The notes below the pieces were generated by a model, which made no database searches, had not been told where the DNA came from, and was given only the letters and a program-made list of their open reading frames with translations. Below are positions 1 to 8,569 of a stretch of 27,291 nucleotides of DNA, piece after piece. Source of the stretch: JAZOTK01 sp045534775 (GTDB taxonomy: Bacteria; Bacillota; Clostridia; RUG12999); assembly GCA_045534775.1 (NCBI GenBank), contig JAZSKI010000026.1:1-27291 (forward strand), given 5' to 3'. How positions within the stretch are numbered: the first letter of the stretch is position 1; every line of letters begins with the position of its first letter. Made by a program: the position numbers and the translations under genes.

Positions 1-693
1 AGTGGACACGACATTACATGCGATTTTCCCGAGGTCAGGAAAATCGTAAAAGCAGGTGCAACTGAAAAGCCGGTTTTAGATTATGAACTTACAAGATATG
101 CTTGTTATTTAATTGTTCAGAACGGAGATCCGAGAAAAGAAGTTATTGCACTTGGACAAACATACTTTGCTATACAGACATACAGACAGGAAGTTGCAGA
201 CAGGTTTAATCAGCTTGATGAAGATAGCAGAAGATTAGTTGTTCGTGGAGATATAAAACAATGGAATCAGCTTCTTGCGGAAACTGCAAGAAATGCCGGC
301 GTTATAACAAATGAAGAATTTGCAATTTTTCAAAATGCAGGTTACATTGGCCTTTACGGCGGACTTGATGTTGAAGATATCCACAAAAGAAAAGGTCTTG
401 CAGTTGGACAAAAAATTCTTGACTATATGGGAAGCACAGAACTTATTGCTAATCTGTTTAGGATTTCTCAAACAGAAGAAAAATTAAGAAAAGACAAAGT
501 TGATGATGCAGAAACTGCTACAAAAGTTCATAACACTGTTGGCAGAGAAGTAAGAAAGGCTATTGAAGAAATTGGCGGTACAATGCCTGAGGATTTGCCA
601 ACTCCTGAAAAGAGTATTGCTCAAATTGAAAAGGAACAGATGCAAAGATTAAAGGAAAAAGCAAAAGAAGGAACTTTGATGCTTGATGAATAA
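1..693 (+). CDS. dinD: DinD-like DNA damage-inducible protein (5' end outside window)
   Basis: The frame is open from base 1 to a TAA at 691-693, giving about 230 residues that lack the N-terminus. The part upstream of the first ATG (427) is clearly coding, with stretches such as PVLDYELTRYACYLIVQNGDP and then ALGQTYFAIQTYRQE, followed by NAGYIGLYGG and LDYMGSTELIANLFR. This order is typical of DinD/BRO-N-like proteins. Full-length members are about 270-290 residues, so perhaps 50 residues are missing at the left edge. In E. coli DinD is LexA-regulated and counteracts RecA filaments; whether that holds here is inference, and any LexA box would lie outside the window. The C-terminal 60 residues are charged and probably helical (KEQMQRLKEKAKEG). 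Such genes are often accessory, which fits the repeat that follows. Confidence 0.85.
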   Translation, partial: SGHDITCDFPEVRKIVKAGATEKPVLDYELTRYACYLIVQNGDPRKEVIALGQTYFAIQTYRQEVADRFNQLDEDSRRLVVRGDIKQWNQLLAETARNAGVITNEEFAIFQNAGYIGLYGGLDVEDIHKRKGLAVGQKILDYMGSTELIANLFRISQTEEKLRKDKVDDAETATKVHNTVGREVRKAIEEIGGTMPEDLPTPEKSIAQIEKEQMQRLKEKAKEGTLMLDE

Positions 694-753
694 CAATTTT
701 AAAATTTAATATATAATAGTTTGCCGATAATAAACTTTGATATACAAGGAAAA

Positions 754-880
754 AAGCCTTCCCCTTGAGGGGAAGGTGGGTTGCGAAGCAACTCGGATGA
801 GGTGAAAATGAGGTAACTATTGCTTACAATATACACCTCACCACCGTCTGCGACGGAGCCTCCCCTCAAGGGGAAGCCTT
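754..880. repeat. Clostridial interspersed inverted-repeat element (MITE-like)
   Basis: The ends of this non-coding element of about 127 bp are inverted copies of each other. The core TTCCCCTTGAGGGGA occurs near both ends, and the inner parts GATGAGGTG (left) and CACCTCACC (right) also pair. Each arm carries a small hairpin: GTTGC-GAA-GCAAC at 780-792 and CCGTC-TGC-GACGG at 844-856. The whole could fold into one long imperfect stem. I recognise the arrangement from memory as a repeat scattered through many Clostridia genomes. It has no ORF, so any movement would need help in trans. It separates dinD from the glycosidase-like gene and could also act as a transcript-end structure. Confidence 0.75.
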
Positions 881-1129
881 AAAACCTTACAAAATCATAT
901 AATGATTTCAAGAAAAGCTTGAAATCGTTGATATGTCTTGATGTACCCGATATACAGTCTTTGATGCTTTTGCGGCGGTCATTGAGAAGGCCGTATGGGA
1001 TGAACATATATAAACTGATTTTAATTTCTCTGATGTTGAAATTTATCGAAAACTAATCTTTAAAATGCAAGGGTAACAGGTGGTTGCAACCCGATAATTA
1101 TATTTTGTAAATATCATAAGGAGGCTAAT
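881..1129. other. Intergenic region with one hairpin, no supported gene
   Basis: The stretch between the repeat and the next gene has a perfect 9-bp stem, GATTTCAAG (904-912) with CTTGAAATC (918-926), but no T-run follows, so it is not a standard terminator. A short plus-strand stretch reads AFAAVIEKAVWDEHI before a stop and may be a gene fragment, though I do not recognise it. I find no convincing promoter for the gene at 1130. Confidence 0.4.
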
Positions 1130-2554
1130 ATGAGAAAACACCTTTTTTTTGATGATAACAAATTGTTTGGAAGAGATAATATTGTAAGAAAATATGGGGA
1201 ACCGGAATTGATTTCGGTTTATAATGACGGTATTTGCAGTACAGACTATTGTACGGGAAATGTTTTTCGCTTAGATAATGGAAAATATCGAATGATTTAT
1301 TTCGGACATAGCAATGAATTTTCCGGCAAAAAACTATTTTCGGCAATCAGTGATGATGGTGTGAATTTTATGCCGGAGGAGCTTTATAACAGCAAAGAAG
1401 CTTCTCATAAAATGTATACACATGAAATTATGGATATTCCCGGCGAAGTAGCATTTATATACGAAGACAGAAATTCTCAAAACATTGAGGAGCGATATAA
1501 GCTTTTGATGTCGGATCATGGTGCGCTGGGAAAGGAGTTACGGGTGGATGATACAATATATGTATCACCTGATCTTATAAACTGGAAATTGAAAGAAAAC
1601 GTATTTTGGGGAGATGGCACGGAACCTTTGGCAAGCGTTTTTTATAATAAGCATAAAAATGTACATACAATTCTTGAACGCCCGTTTTGGGGGATTCGCT
1701 GTGTAGGATACAAGGAGACAAAGAATTGGAAGGATTTTACAGAATATAAATTGTGTTTGAATGTAGATTCAAACGATGAACGACTTGCTGAAATTTATGG
1801 TATGTACGCATTCGAATATGATGGCTTGTATATAGGGATTCCTCATATATACAGACATCTGAACAGTGAGTTTAATGCTAAATATAAGAATGGAATTATA
1901 GATACTCAGCTTGCTTATTCCTATGATGGCAGATATTGGCAGAGAAGTCTTAGAGAGCCATTTATAAGCGGGATTGATTCAAAACCTGAAAGCCTGAATA
2001 TTAATCACAATTTAGTGTGGGTTTCAAATATGCAAATACATGATGATGGAAATGTGTATTTCTATGCATCGGCATCAGAGCTTGAACACGGTCCGGCATT
2101 CCACGAACCCGGAACAGGGAAAATACTTATATACAAAATGAGAAGAGACGGATTTATAGCACTTTCTACACAAGATAAAGAAAAAACCTCGTCTGTGACG
2201 ACTCGTGAAAAAGTTTGGCATGGAGGCGAAATTCACCTTAATATTAAAGCCGGAAATGCAACTGTGGCAGTATATGTTTCAGATGAAAGCGAAATGGTAG
2301 CGGGCAATGCTCTCGGAATCGCAAAGCCTATAGATGGATTCGGACACGAGGATTGTATTTCATTCAGTGGCGATTCCTTAGATTGGGTACCGCAGTATAA
2401 ATCGGGAAAGAAAATTGAAGAATTAAGTGGGAAAACCATTGTATTTACATTAAATTTTGAAGATGGTGAAGTATTCTCATTGTCGGGCAATTATACAGAT
2501 GTCTATAATACACAGGCTGTAAGATACAGGAAATTTGGAGTTTTGCCTGAATAA
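1130..2554 (+). CDS. Five-bladed beta-propeller glycosidase-like protein (GH32/43/62-like fold)
   Basis: This gene encodes 474 residues, with ATG preceded by AAGGAGG at good spacing. The sequence shows repeated blade-like patterns typical of five-bladed propeller glycosidases: FRLDNGKYRMIYFG, LFSAISDDGVNF, LAYSYDGRYWQRS and MQIHDDGNVYFYASASE. The last 120 residues (WHGGEIHLNIKAGNATVAVYV onward) look like a beta-sandwich similar to the C-terminal module of GH32-like enzymes. There is no signal peptide, so the protein should be cytoplasmic and act on an imported or internal sugar. I cannot name the family or substrate or assign catalytic acids with confidence. It stands alone: no transporter, regulator or other sugar gene is in view, and its AT-rich codons resemble dinD more than the housekeeping genes downstream, which suggests an accessory origin. 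Confidence 0.6.
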   Translation: MRKHLFFDDNKLFGRDNIVRKYGEPELISVYNDGICSTDYCTGNVFRLDNGKYRMIYFGHSNEFSGKKLFSAISDDGVNFMPEELYNSKEASHKMYTHEIMDIPGEVAFIYEDRNSQNIEERYKLLMSDHGALGKELRVDDTIYVSPDLINWKLKENVFWGDGTEPLASVFYNKHKNVHTILERPFWGIRCVGYKETKNWKDFTEYKLCLNVDSNDERLAEIYGMYAFEYDGLYIGIPHIYRHLNSEFNAKYKNGIIDTQLAYSYDGRYWQRSLREPFISGIDSKPESLNINHNLVWVSNMQIHDDGNVYFYASASELEHGPAFHEPGTGKILIYKMRRDGFIALSTQDKEKTSSVTTREKVWHGGEIHLNIKAGNATVAVYVSDESEMVAGNALGIAKPIDGFGHEDCISFSGDSLDWVPQYKSGKKIEELSGKTIVFTLNFEDGEVFSLSGNYTDVYNTQAVRYRKFGVLPE

Positions 2555-2715
2555 TATTGCATTGCTTAAAAAACGCAGTTACTGATAAGCTGTTAAGCAA
2601 TTACAATTCAATGTGCTGCCAATGAAATGTATGATTTGAGATGCGTTAAATTTAATTAAAAGCTTTGCGGCTAAAGCTTATAAAATAATATACAATACAG
2701 AATGGAGAGTAACTT

Positions 2716-3915
2716 ATGAAATATTTAGTATTACTTGGTGACGGAATGGCGGATTATCCTCTGCCGGAATACGATAATAAAACACCCCTTGAGATTGCGA
2801 GAAAGCCGGTTATGGATTCTTTGGCGAAAAAAGGTATAATCGGACTTACCAAAACCGTACCGGACGGATTAAAACCGGGTAGCGATGTTGCCAATCTTTC
2901 GGTTATGGGTTATGACCCGCAGGTTTATTATACGGGACGTTCACCTCTTGAGGCGGCGAGCATCGGCGTTGAGCTGAGAGAGGGAGATATAACCTTCAGA
3001 TGCAATCTGGTAACCCTTTCCGATGAGGAAAATTATGAGGATAAAACTATGGTGGACTATTCCTCCGATGAAATTTCAACAGCGGAAGCGGCTGAAATAA
3101 TAAGGGATATCGGTAAGGCTCTCGGAACGCAGGAAATGGAGTTTTTTGCAGGAATTTCTTACCGCCATCTTTTGGTATGGCACGGTGCGAAGGAGGAATA
3201 TAATCTGACACCTCCCCACGATATTTCCGACAGAAAAATTAAAAATTATCTGCCGAATATTCCTGTTTTCCTTGAAATGATGAAAAAAAGCCACGAAATC
3301 TTAAAAACCCATCCCGTTAATTTAAAGAGAATTGAAAGAGGACTTCGTCCTGCCAATTCTATATGGCTCTGGGGCGAAGGCTCAAAGCCTGAGCTTATAT
3401 CCTTCAAAGAACGAAGCGGCCTTGACGGTAGCGTAATTTCAGCGGTGGATTTGGTGAAGGGCATAGGCGTTTGTGCCGATATGAAGGTAATTGAGGTTGA
3501 AAATGTAACAGGTAACATTGATACTAACTTTGAAGGCAAAGCAAAGGCGACTGTTGAGGAGTTCAAAAAGGGAGCGGAGTATGTGTACCTGCATTTTGAA
3601 GCACCCGATGAATGTGGTCACAGAGGCGAAACCGAGAATAAAATAAAATCTATTGAATATCTCGACAGCCGCGTGCTGAAATATATAATCGAAGAGCTTG
3701 ACAAGGAAGGGTTTGATTATACGATTTTGGTAATGCCCGACCATCCCACGCCCATTTCTCTTAAAACTCATACAAGAGATGCAGTGCCATTTATTCTTTA
3801 CCGCAGTAATGACGAAAAGGACGGCGGAAATAACGTCTATACGGAGAAGGCGGCGGCGGAAAGCGGAATTTTCGTTGAAAAAGCCCATACATTGATTGAA
3901 GAAATGATAAAATAG
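2716..3915 (+). CDS. apgM: Cofactor-independent phosphoglycerate mutase, archaeal-type (ApgM)
   Basis: This 399-residue protein belongs to the alkaline-phosphatase superfamily and interconverts 3- and 2-phosphoglycerate in glycolysis. The N-terminus MKYLVLLGDGMADYP carries the first metal-binding Asp. GSDVANLSVMGYDP (55-68) holds the nucleophilic Ser of the family (Ser56), and YTGRSPLEAAS follows. The C-terminal metal-binding region includes EAPDECGHRGE and a PDHPTPISLKTHTRD segment. Length matches the archaeal/clostridial ApgM family (about 400 residues) rather than the 510-residue GpmI type. GGAGAG lies just upstream of the ATG. Some family members are homoserine kinases (ThrB-like paralogues), but the SDVAN/YTGRSP signature and the lack of threonine genes nearby favour the mutase. 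A terminator follows at once, so this is probably a single-gene unit. Confidence 0.9.
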   Translation: MKYLVLLGDGMADYPLPEYDNKTPLEIARKPVMDSLAKKGIIGLTKTVPDGLKPGSDVANLSVMGYDPQVYYTGRSPLEAASIGVELREGDITFRCNLVTLSDEENYEDKTMVDYSSDEISTAEAAEIIRDIGKALGTQEMEFFAGISYRHLLVWHGAKEEYNLTPPHDISDRKIKNYLPNIPVFLEMMKKSHEILKTHPVNLKRIERGLRPANSIWLWGEGSKPELISFKERSGLDGSVISAVDLVKGIGVCADMKVIEVENVTGNIDTNFEGKAKATVEEFKKGAEYVYLHFEAPDECGHRGETENKIKSIEYLDSRVLKYIIEELDKEGFDYTILVMPDHPTPISLKTHTRDAVPFILYRSNDEKDGGNNVYTEKAAAESGIFVEKAHTLIEEMIK

Positions 3916-3917
3916 TC

Positions 3918-3946
3918 AAAGAGCGAGCAGGGTCTCGCTCTTTTTT
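3918..3946 (+). terminator. Rho-independent terminator after apgM
   Basis: A perfect 10-bp stem, AAAGAGCGAG (3918-3927) with CTCGCTCTTT (3934-3943), encloses a 6-nt loop and runs into a T-stretch. It starts only a few bases after the apgM stop codon. Confidence 0.92.
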
Positions 3947-3976
3947 CGTAAAATGAAAAAAATTCAAAAAAAACTA

Positions 3977-4005
3977 TTGTATTTTTTTTAATAATATAGT
4001 ATAAT
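3977..4005 (+). promoter_or_regulatory. Sigma-A type promoter for the MPN-ligA-gatCAB operon
   Basis: TTGTAT (3977-3982) and TATAAT (4000-4005) are separated by exactly 17 bp, in an AT-rich stretch just after the apgM terminator. Transcription would start near 4012, leaving a 5' leader of about 25 nt with AAGGAGA before the ATG at 4038. Confidence 0.75.
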
Positions 4006-4037
4006 TTATATATGTATATTCATAAGGAGAAAAGATT

Positions 4038-4835
4038 ATGACTGAAAAAATGAAAACCGTACTTGTAGGTACAAATTATGATACATATATCTATATGGAA
4101 TACGCGGCGTATCTGAAGATATTACGGTATTCCAAGGCGGGCAGTATTGACGGCTCCCGAGGCGTTTTTCTGGGAAAAATTGAAGATGGCGCGGTGTATA
4201 TATATGAGGCCCTTGAGGCTATGTATTTCGGTGATGAAGGGCTTGAAGCACCTTCATTTACGGGTCAGTCGTGGCAGAGAATAACCGAAGAAATAAAGGA
4301 AAACCATAAGGATTTGCGTATACTCGGTCAGTATTCCACCCATCCCGATGTAAAGCCTGCAGAGATGGATATGTCTATGCAGGAGGGCTTTTTCGACAGT
4401 ATGTCGGACTTGCTTTTTGTCTTTGACCCCGTTGAAAATACAAGCGAGATATATAAATATTCCGATAAAAAATATACGGCGGTCAAGGGTATAAAGCTCT
4501 TTGATAAGTACGATAATGAGCTTGATATGAGGATTGCCGAAAGCATAATGCGACCCATTAACCGTGAATACGAGCTGAGAACCAAGCTGTTAAACAAATT
4601 CAGCAAGAAGCTGAAAGAAAAAAACAGAGTTTATATGGGTATATTTGCAGTTTTATTTCTGGTAATAATATATCTGACCTTTCAGACGGTGGAGCTTGGC
4701 GGAAGGTGCAAAACTATGGAAAAACAGATAAACGATTTGCAATGGGTATCGGCACAGCAGGAGGAACAAATTAAAGAGCTGACTGAGCCTGAACCTACGG
4801 CTACACCTAAGGCGAATAAGAAAACAACGAGGTAA
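4038..4835 (+). CDS. Membrane-anchored MPN/JAB-domain protein with degenerate JAMM motif
   Basis: This 265-residue protein has three parts. Residues 15-155 resemble an MPN (JAB1/Mov34) domain: helix EYAAYLKILRYSKA, strand GVFLGKIEDGAVYIYEAL, then GQYSTHPDVKPAEMDMSMQ (97-115), which aligns with the GWYHSHP...SGIDVSTQ core of eukaryotic JAMM proteases. Only the second His (102) and the Asp (111) remain. The first His is Ser100, the motif Ser is Ala108, and the upstream catalytic Glu seems to be missing. A single transmembrane helix (about 198-217) follows a very basic stretch (KKLKEKNR), predicting a cytoplasmic MPN domain. A short coiled coil (about 224-248) and a Pro/Thr tail would lie outside. 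As an MPN-minus protein it is more likely a scaffold than a peptidase. It is the first gene of the ligA run, with its stop 5 nt before the ligA start. Confidence 0.65.
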   Translation: MTEKMKTVLVGTNYDTYIYMEYAAYLKILRYSKAGSIDGSRGVFLGKIEDGAVYIYEALEAMYFGDEGLEAPSFTGQSWQRITEEIKENHKDLRILGQYSTHPDVKPAEMDMSMQEGFFDSMSDLLFVFDPVENTSEIYKYSDKKYTAVKGIKLFDKYDNELDMRIAESIMRPINREYELRTKLLNKFSKKLKEKNRVYMGIFAVLFLVIIYLTFQTVELGGRCKTMEKQINDLQWVSAQQEEQIKELTEPEPTATPKANKKTTR

Positions 4836-4840
4836 AACCT

Positions 4841-6808
4841 ATGCACAAAGCGAGAATTGACGAGCTGCGAAGACAGCTTGAATATCATAATAATTTGTAT
4901 TATAATGAAGATACTCCCGAAATTTCCGATTTTGAATATGATATGCTCATGCGTGAGCTTATTTCTCTTGAAGAAAAGCACCCCGAATATGACGATGAAA
5001 ACTCACCGTCAAAACACGTGGGCGGAAAACGCTCGGATGCCTTTGGTGCGGTGGAGCACAGCGTTCCCATGCAAAGTCTGGCGGATGTGTTTTCCGAAGA
5101 AGAGCTACGGGATTTTGTGGCTAAAATCGGCGAGGACGTTCCCTTTTCGGTAGAACCGAAAATAGACGGGCTTTCTGTGTCTCTTGAATACAGTAACGGC
5201 GTTTTCGTAAGAGGCTCAACCAGAGGTGATGGCAATGTGGGCGAGGACGTAACGGAAAACCTGAAAACCGTAAAGGGCTTTCCAATGGTGTTTCCCGATG
5301 CGCCTGAATATATAGAAGTCCGCGGTGAGGTTTATATGTCGGAGAAAGCTTTTTTGAAGCTTAACGAAAACCAGGAGCTGCAGGGATTGCCTCTTTTTGC
5401 AAATCCGAGAAATGCGGCGGCAGGGTCTCTCAGACAGCTTGACAGCGCTGTAACAAAAACCAGGGATTTGCAGGTGTTTATTTTCAACGTCCAGCAGGTT
5501 CGGGGAATGGAATTTGAAACTCACAGCGAGTCTCTTGATTATTTACAGAAAAACGGATTTGCCACTGTTCCTGACAGAAAAACCGTAAAGGGCGGCGAAA
5601 ATATTTTTAAAGTCATTTCAGCCATAGGTGAAAAACGGGAGAATTATCCTTTTGATATAGACGGCAGCGTGGTAAAGGCGGATAGCCTGAGCCTGAGAAA
5701 AAGTCTCGGTTCTACGGCGAAATCACCAAAATGGGCGATAGCCTATAAATTCCCCGCCGAGGAAAAGGAAACACTTTTAGAGGATATTGTAATCCAGGTA
5801 GGAAGAACGGGAGTATTAACACCTAATGGGGTTCTGACTCCCGTAAGACTTGCGGGAACATCTGTCAGCCGTGCAGTATTGCATAATATAGACAATATCA
5901 GAGAAAAGGATATAAGAATAGGCGACAGAGTAATTGTCCGCAAGGCAGGGGATATAATTCCCGAAATAGTGAAATCTCTTCCTGAAAAGAGGACGGGCAA
6001 CGAAAAAATATTTGAAATGCCGACGGTGTGTCCCGTATGCGGAGCACCTGTCGTTAAAGCGGAAGGCGAAGCGGCAACCCGTTGCATCGGCGACAGCTGT
6101 CCTGCACAGCGGATGAGAAGCATAATTCACTTTGCAAGCCGCGATGCTATGGATATTGAAGGTATGGGACCTGCGGCAGTAAGCCTCTTTATGGAAAAAG
6201 GTCTTTTAAGTGACGTGGGCGATTTGTATTTTCTCCAAAAAGAGGATATAACGGGTCTGGACAGGTACGGCAAAAAATCCGCTGATAACCTGATAAATTC
6301 AATAGAAAAATCCAAAGAAAACGGGCTTGCGAGAGTGTTGCTTGGGCTGGGAATCCGCCTGATAGGCTCAGGGGCGGCAAAGACCGTTGCAAAGCATTTC
6401 GGAAGCATTGATGATGTAATTAACGCCACAGCCGCAGAGCTGTCTTTAATAGACGAAATCGGCGATAAAATGGCGGAAAGTATAGAAACCTTCTTCAAAA
6501 ATGAAGAGAATTTGAGGCTTGTAGAAAAATTAAAGGAAGCAGGCGTTAAAATGACCGAGGAAAAGGCGGTATCGGGCGGAGTTTTTGAAGGAAAAACCTT
6601 TGTGCTTACAGGCACACTTAAAAATTATACCAGAGCAGAAGCAAAAGGGCTTATTGAAGATGCCGGCGGCAAGGCGGCAGGCAGTGTATCTGCGAAGACC
6701 GATTACGTCCTGGCAGGCGAGGAAGCGGGCAGTAAGCTGGAAAAAGCGAAAAAGCTCGGTATAAAGATTATTACCGAAGAAGAATTTAAAAATATGCTGG
6801 GAGGTTAA
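4841..6808 (+). CDS. ligA: NAD+-dependent DNA ligase LigA
   Basis: This 655-residue protein seals nicks in duplex DNA during replication and repair, using NAD+ as adenylate donor. Domains in order: Ia NAD-binding helices (HNNLYYNEDTPEISDFEYD), the adenylation domain with the nucleophile Lys107 in KIDG (107-110), RGEVYM and SVVKADS, an OB-fold, a four-Cys zinc finger (C397, C400, C415, C420), helix-hairpin-helix repeats, and a C-terminal BRCT domain from about 578 (FEGKTFVLTGTL). Length is close to the usual 660-670. GAGGT lies before the ATG. The upstream MPN gene ends 5 nt before, and gatC starts 3 nt after its stop, so it is co-transcribed with both. Confidence 0.97.
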   Translation: MHKARIDELRRQLEYHNNLYYNEDTPEISDFEYDMLMRELISLEEKHPEYDDENSPSKHVGGKRSDAFGAVEHSVPMQSLADVFSEEELRDFVAKIGEDVPFSVEPKIDGLSVSLEYSNGVFVRGSTRGDGNVGEDVTENLKTVKGFPMVFPDAPEYIEVRGEVYMSEKAFLKLNENQELQGLPLFANPRNAAAGSLRQLDSAVTKTRDLQVFIFNVQQVRGMEFETHSESLDYLQKNGFATVPDRKTVKGGENIFKVISAIGEKRENYPFDIDGSVVKADSLSLRKSLGSTAKSPKWAIAYKFPAEEKETLLEDIVIQVGRTGVLTPNGVLTPVRLAGTSVSRAVLHNIDNIREKDIRIGDRVIVRKAGDIIPEIVKSLPEKRTGNEKIFEMPTVCPVCGAPVVKAEGEAATRCIGDSCPAQRMRSIIHFASRDAMDIEGMGPAAVSLFMEKGLLSDVGDLYFLQKEDITGLDRYGKKSADNLINSIEKSKENGLARVLLGLGIRLIGSGAAKTVAKHFGSIDDVINATAAELSLIDEIGDKMAESIETFFKNEENLRLVEKLKEAGVKMTEEKAVSGGVFEGKTFVLTGTLKNYTRAEAKGLIEDAGGKAAGSVSAKTDYVLAGEEAGSKLEKAKKLGIKIITEEEFKNMLGG

Positions 6809-6811
6809 CCA

Positions 6812-7099
6812 ATGAAAATCACACAGGAGAATGTAGAATATGTAGCAAAGCTTGCGAGACTGCATATTTCCGAAGAACAAAAAGAAAAGCTGACAGAAGA
6901 TATGGCGGCGATTATTACCTTTGCCGATAAGCTGTCGGAAATTGATACAGGCGATATACGCCCTGCGGCACACGCAATACCCGTCAGCAACGTGTTCCGT
7001 GAGGACGAGATAAAACAGTCCATTGACCGCGAGCTGTTGCTTAAAAACGCACCGCAAAAAGAGGCAGGCTGTTTCAGCGTACCTAAGATAGTAGAATAG
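6812..7099 (+). CDS. gatC: Asp-tRNA(Asn)/Glu-tRNA(Gln) amidotransferase subunit C
   Basis: This 95-residue subunit wraps around GatA and stabilises the GatCAB complex that amidates mischarged Glu-tRNA(Gln) and Asp-tRNA(Asn). Family signatures are the N-terminal EYVAKLARLHISEEQKEKL and the middle segment DIRPAAHAIPVSNVFREDE; the C-terminal FSVPKIVE is the typical end. GGGAGG overlaps the last codons of ligA, so translation is probably coupled to it. Gene order gatC-gatA-gatB is the standard Firmicutes order. Confidence 0.96.
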   Translation: MKITQENVEYVAKLARLHISEEQKEKLTEDMAAIITFADKLSEIDTGDIRPAAHAIPVSNVFREDEIKQSIDRELLLKNAPQKEAGCFSVPKIVE

Positions 7100-7111
7100 G
7101 AGGGCGCAGAG

Positions 7112-8569
7112 TTGAATACATTTATGATGACAGCGGCAGAGCTTGCGGCTAAAATAAAAAACAAAGAGCTTTCAGCTACGGAAGCGGCAAAGGATGCTCT
7201 TAAAAGAGCAAAAGAAGTTAATGAAAAAATTAACGCCTATATTACCATAACCGAAGATGTTGCTATAGAACAGGCAATGGCGGTTGACGAAAAAATTGCG
7301 GCAGGTGAAGAGGTATCGCCTCTTGCAGGAGTACCCTTTGCCATTAAAGATAACATTATAACCAAGGATGTTCGTACCACCTGCGGTTCTAAAATGCTGG
7401 CGGATTTTAAACCGCCTTACAATGCTTTTGTTACCGAAAGACTGAAAAAAGCAGGTTGTGTGCTGATAGGCAAAACCAATATGGACGAGTTTGCTATGGG
7501 TTCTTCCAACGAAACCTCTTATTTCGGCGGGGTGAAAAATCCCCATAACACGGATTGCGTGCCCGGCGGCTCCAGCGGCGGTAGTGGTGCTTGCGTTGCG
7601 GCAGATGCGGCGTGCTTTGCCCTGGGTAGTGACACGGGCGGTAGCATCAGGCTTCCTGCATCCTTCTGCGGCGTAACAGGACTTAAACCTACCTACGGTA
7701 TGGTAAGCAGATACGGACTTGTTGCCTTTGCATCCTCTCTTGACCAGATAGGTCCTATCACCAAGGATGCCACAGATGCGGCACATATTATGAACATAAT
7801 TTCCGCCCATGACGAAATGGATTCTACCTGCCTTAGGGTAGACCGTCCCGATTATACGGCGGCACTTAAAAATGACGTAAAAGGGCTTAAAATAGCTCTT
7901 CCGAAGGAATATTTCTGCGGTGCAGATAAAGGCGTTACGGAGAAGGTGTACGATGCAGTCAAGGTCCTTGAAGGACTCGGCGCAACGGTAAAAGAAATAA
8001 ACCTGCCCGTAACCGACTACGCCCTTGCGGCATACTATATAATTTCCTCCGCAGAAGCAAGCTCCAATTTAGCCAGATATGATGGCGTAAAATACGGCTA
8101 TCGTGCAGAAAATTATGAGGATATTACCGATATGTATTTCAAGAGTCGCGGCGAAGGCTTCGGTGACGAGGTTAAACGCCGTATAATGATAGGTACTTAC
8201 GCCCTTTCTTCAGGTTATTATGATGCCTATTACAAGAAAGCTCAGCAGGTGCGAGCTTTGATTAAACAGGAATTTGATAAGGTCTTTGAGGAATTTGATA
8301 TAATTGCAAGTCCCGTATATCCCACCACAGCCTTCAAAAGCGGTGAGAAGATGGGTGACCCCGTTAAAATGTATACGGGTGATATTTGTACGGTTTCCGC
8401 AAACATTGCGGGAATACCCGGTATTTCAATTCCTTGCGGCTTTGATAATTCTATGCCGGTAGGTCTGCAGATGATGACAAAAGCCTTTGGTGAGCCTACT
8501 CTCCTTCAGACGGCATATACTTATCAGACAGCAACAGATTTTCATAAGAGAAAGGACATTTTAATATGA
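7112..8569 (+). CDS. gatA: Asp-tRNA(Asn)/Glu-tRNA(Gln) amidotransferase subunit A
   Basis: This 485-residue glutaminase/amidase subunit releases ammonia from glutamine and channels it to GatB. The amidase-signature triad is visible as Lys79 (FAIKDN), cis-Ser154 in PGGSSGGSG, and nucleophile Ser178 in GSDTGGSIR, the same numbering as in S. aureus GatA. The start is TTG at 7112: AGGAGG (7098-7103) sits 8 nt upstream, whereas the next ATG at 7124 would be about 20 nt away. The stop overlaps the gatB start by 4 nt (ATGA). Confidence 0.97.
   Translation: MNTFMMTAAELAAKIKNKELSATEAAKDALKRAKEVNEKINAYITITEDVAIEQAMAVDEKIAAGEEVSPLAGVPFAIKDNIITKDVRTTCGSKMLADFKPPYNAFVTERLKKAGCVLIGKTNMDEFAMGSSNETSYFGGVKNPHNTDCVPGGSSGGSGACVAADAACFALGSDTGGSIRLPASFCGVTGLKPTYGMVSRYGLVAFASSLDQIGPITKDATDAAHIMNIISAHDEMDSTCLRVDRPDYTAALKNDVKGLKIALPKEYFCGADKGVTEKVYDAVKVLEGLGATVKEINLPVTDYALAAYYIISSAEASSNLARYDGVKYGYRAENYEDITDMYFKSRGEGFGDEVKRRIMIGTYALSSGYYDAYYKKAQQVRALIKQEFDKVFEEFDIIASPVYPTTAFKSGEKMGDPVKMYTGDICTVSANIAGIPGISIPCGFDNSMPVGLQMMTKAFGEPTLLQTAYTYQTATDFHKRKDILI

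Noticed and set aside
945..1010. Fragment AFAAVIEKAVWDEHI as a gene remnant
   Set aside because: Only about 15-20 residues with stops on both sides in all extensions I tried; too short to support.
2660..2700. Promoter for apgM (TTGCGG ... TACAAT)
   Set aside because: Spacing is about 20 bp and the boxes are weak.
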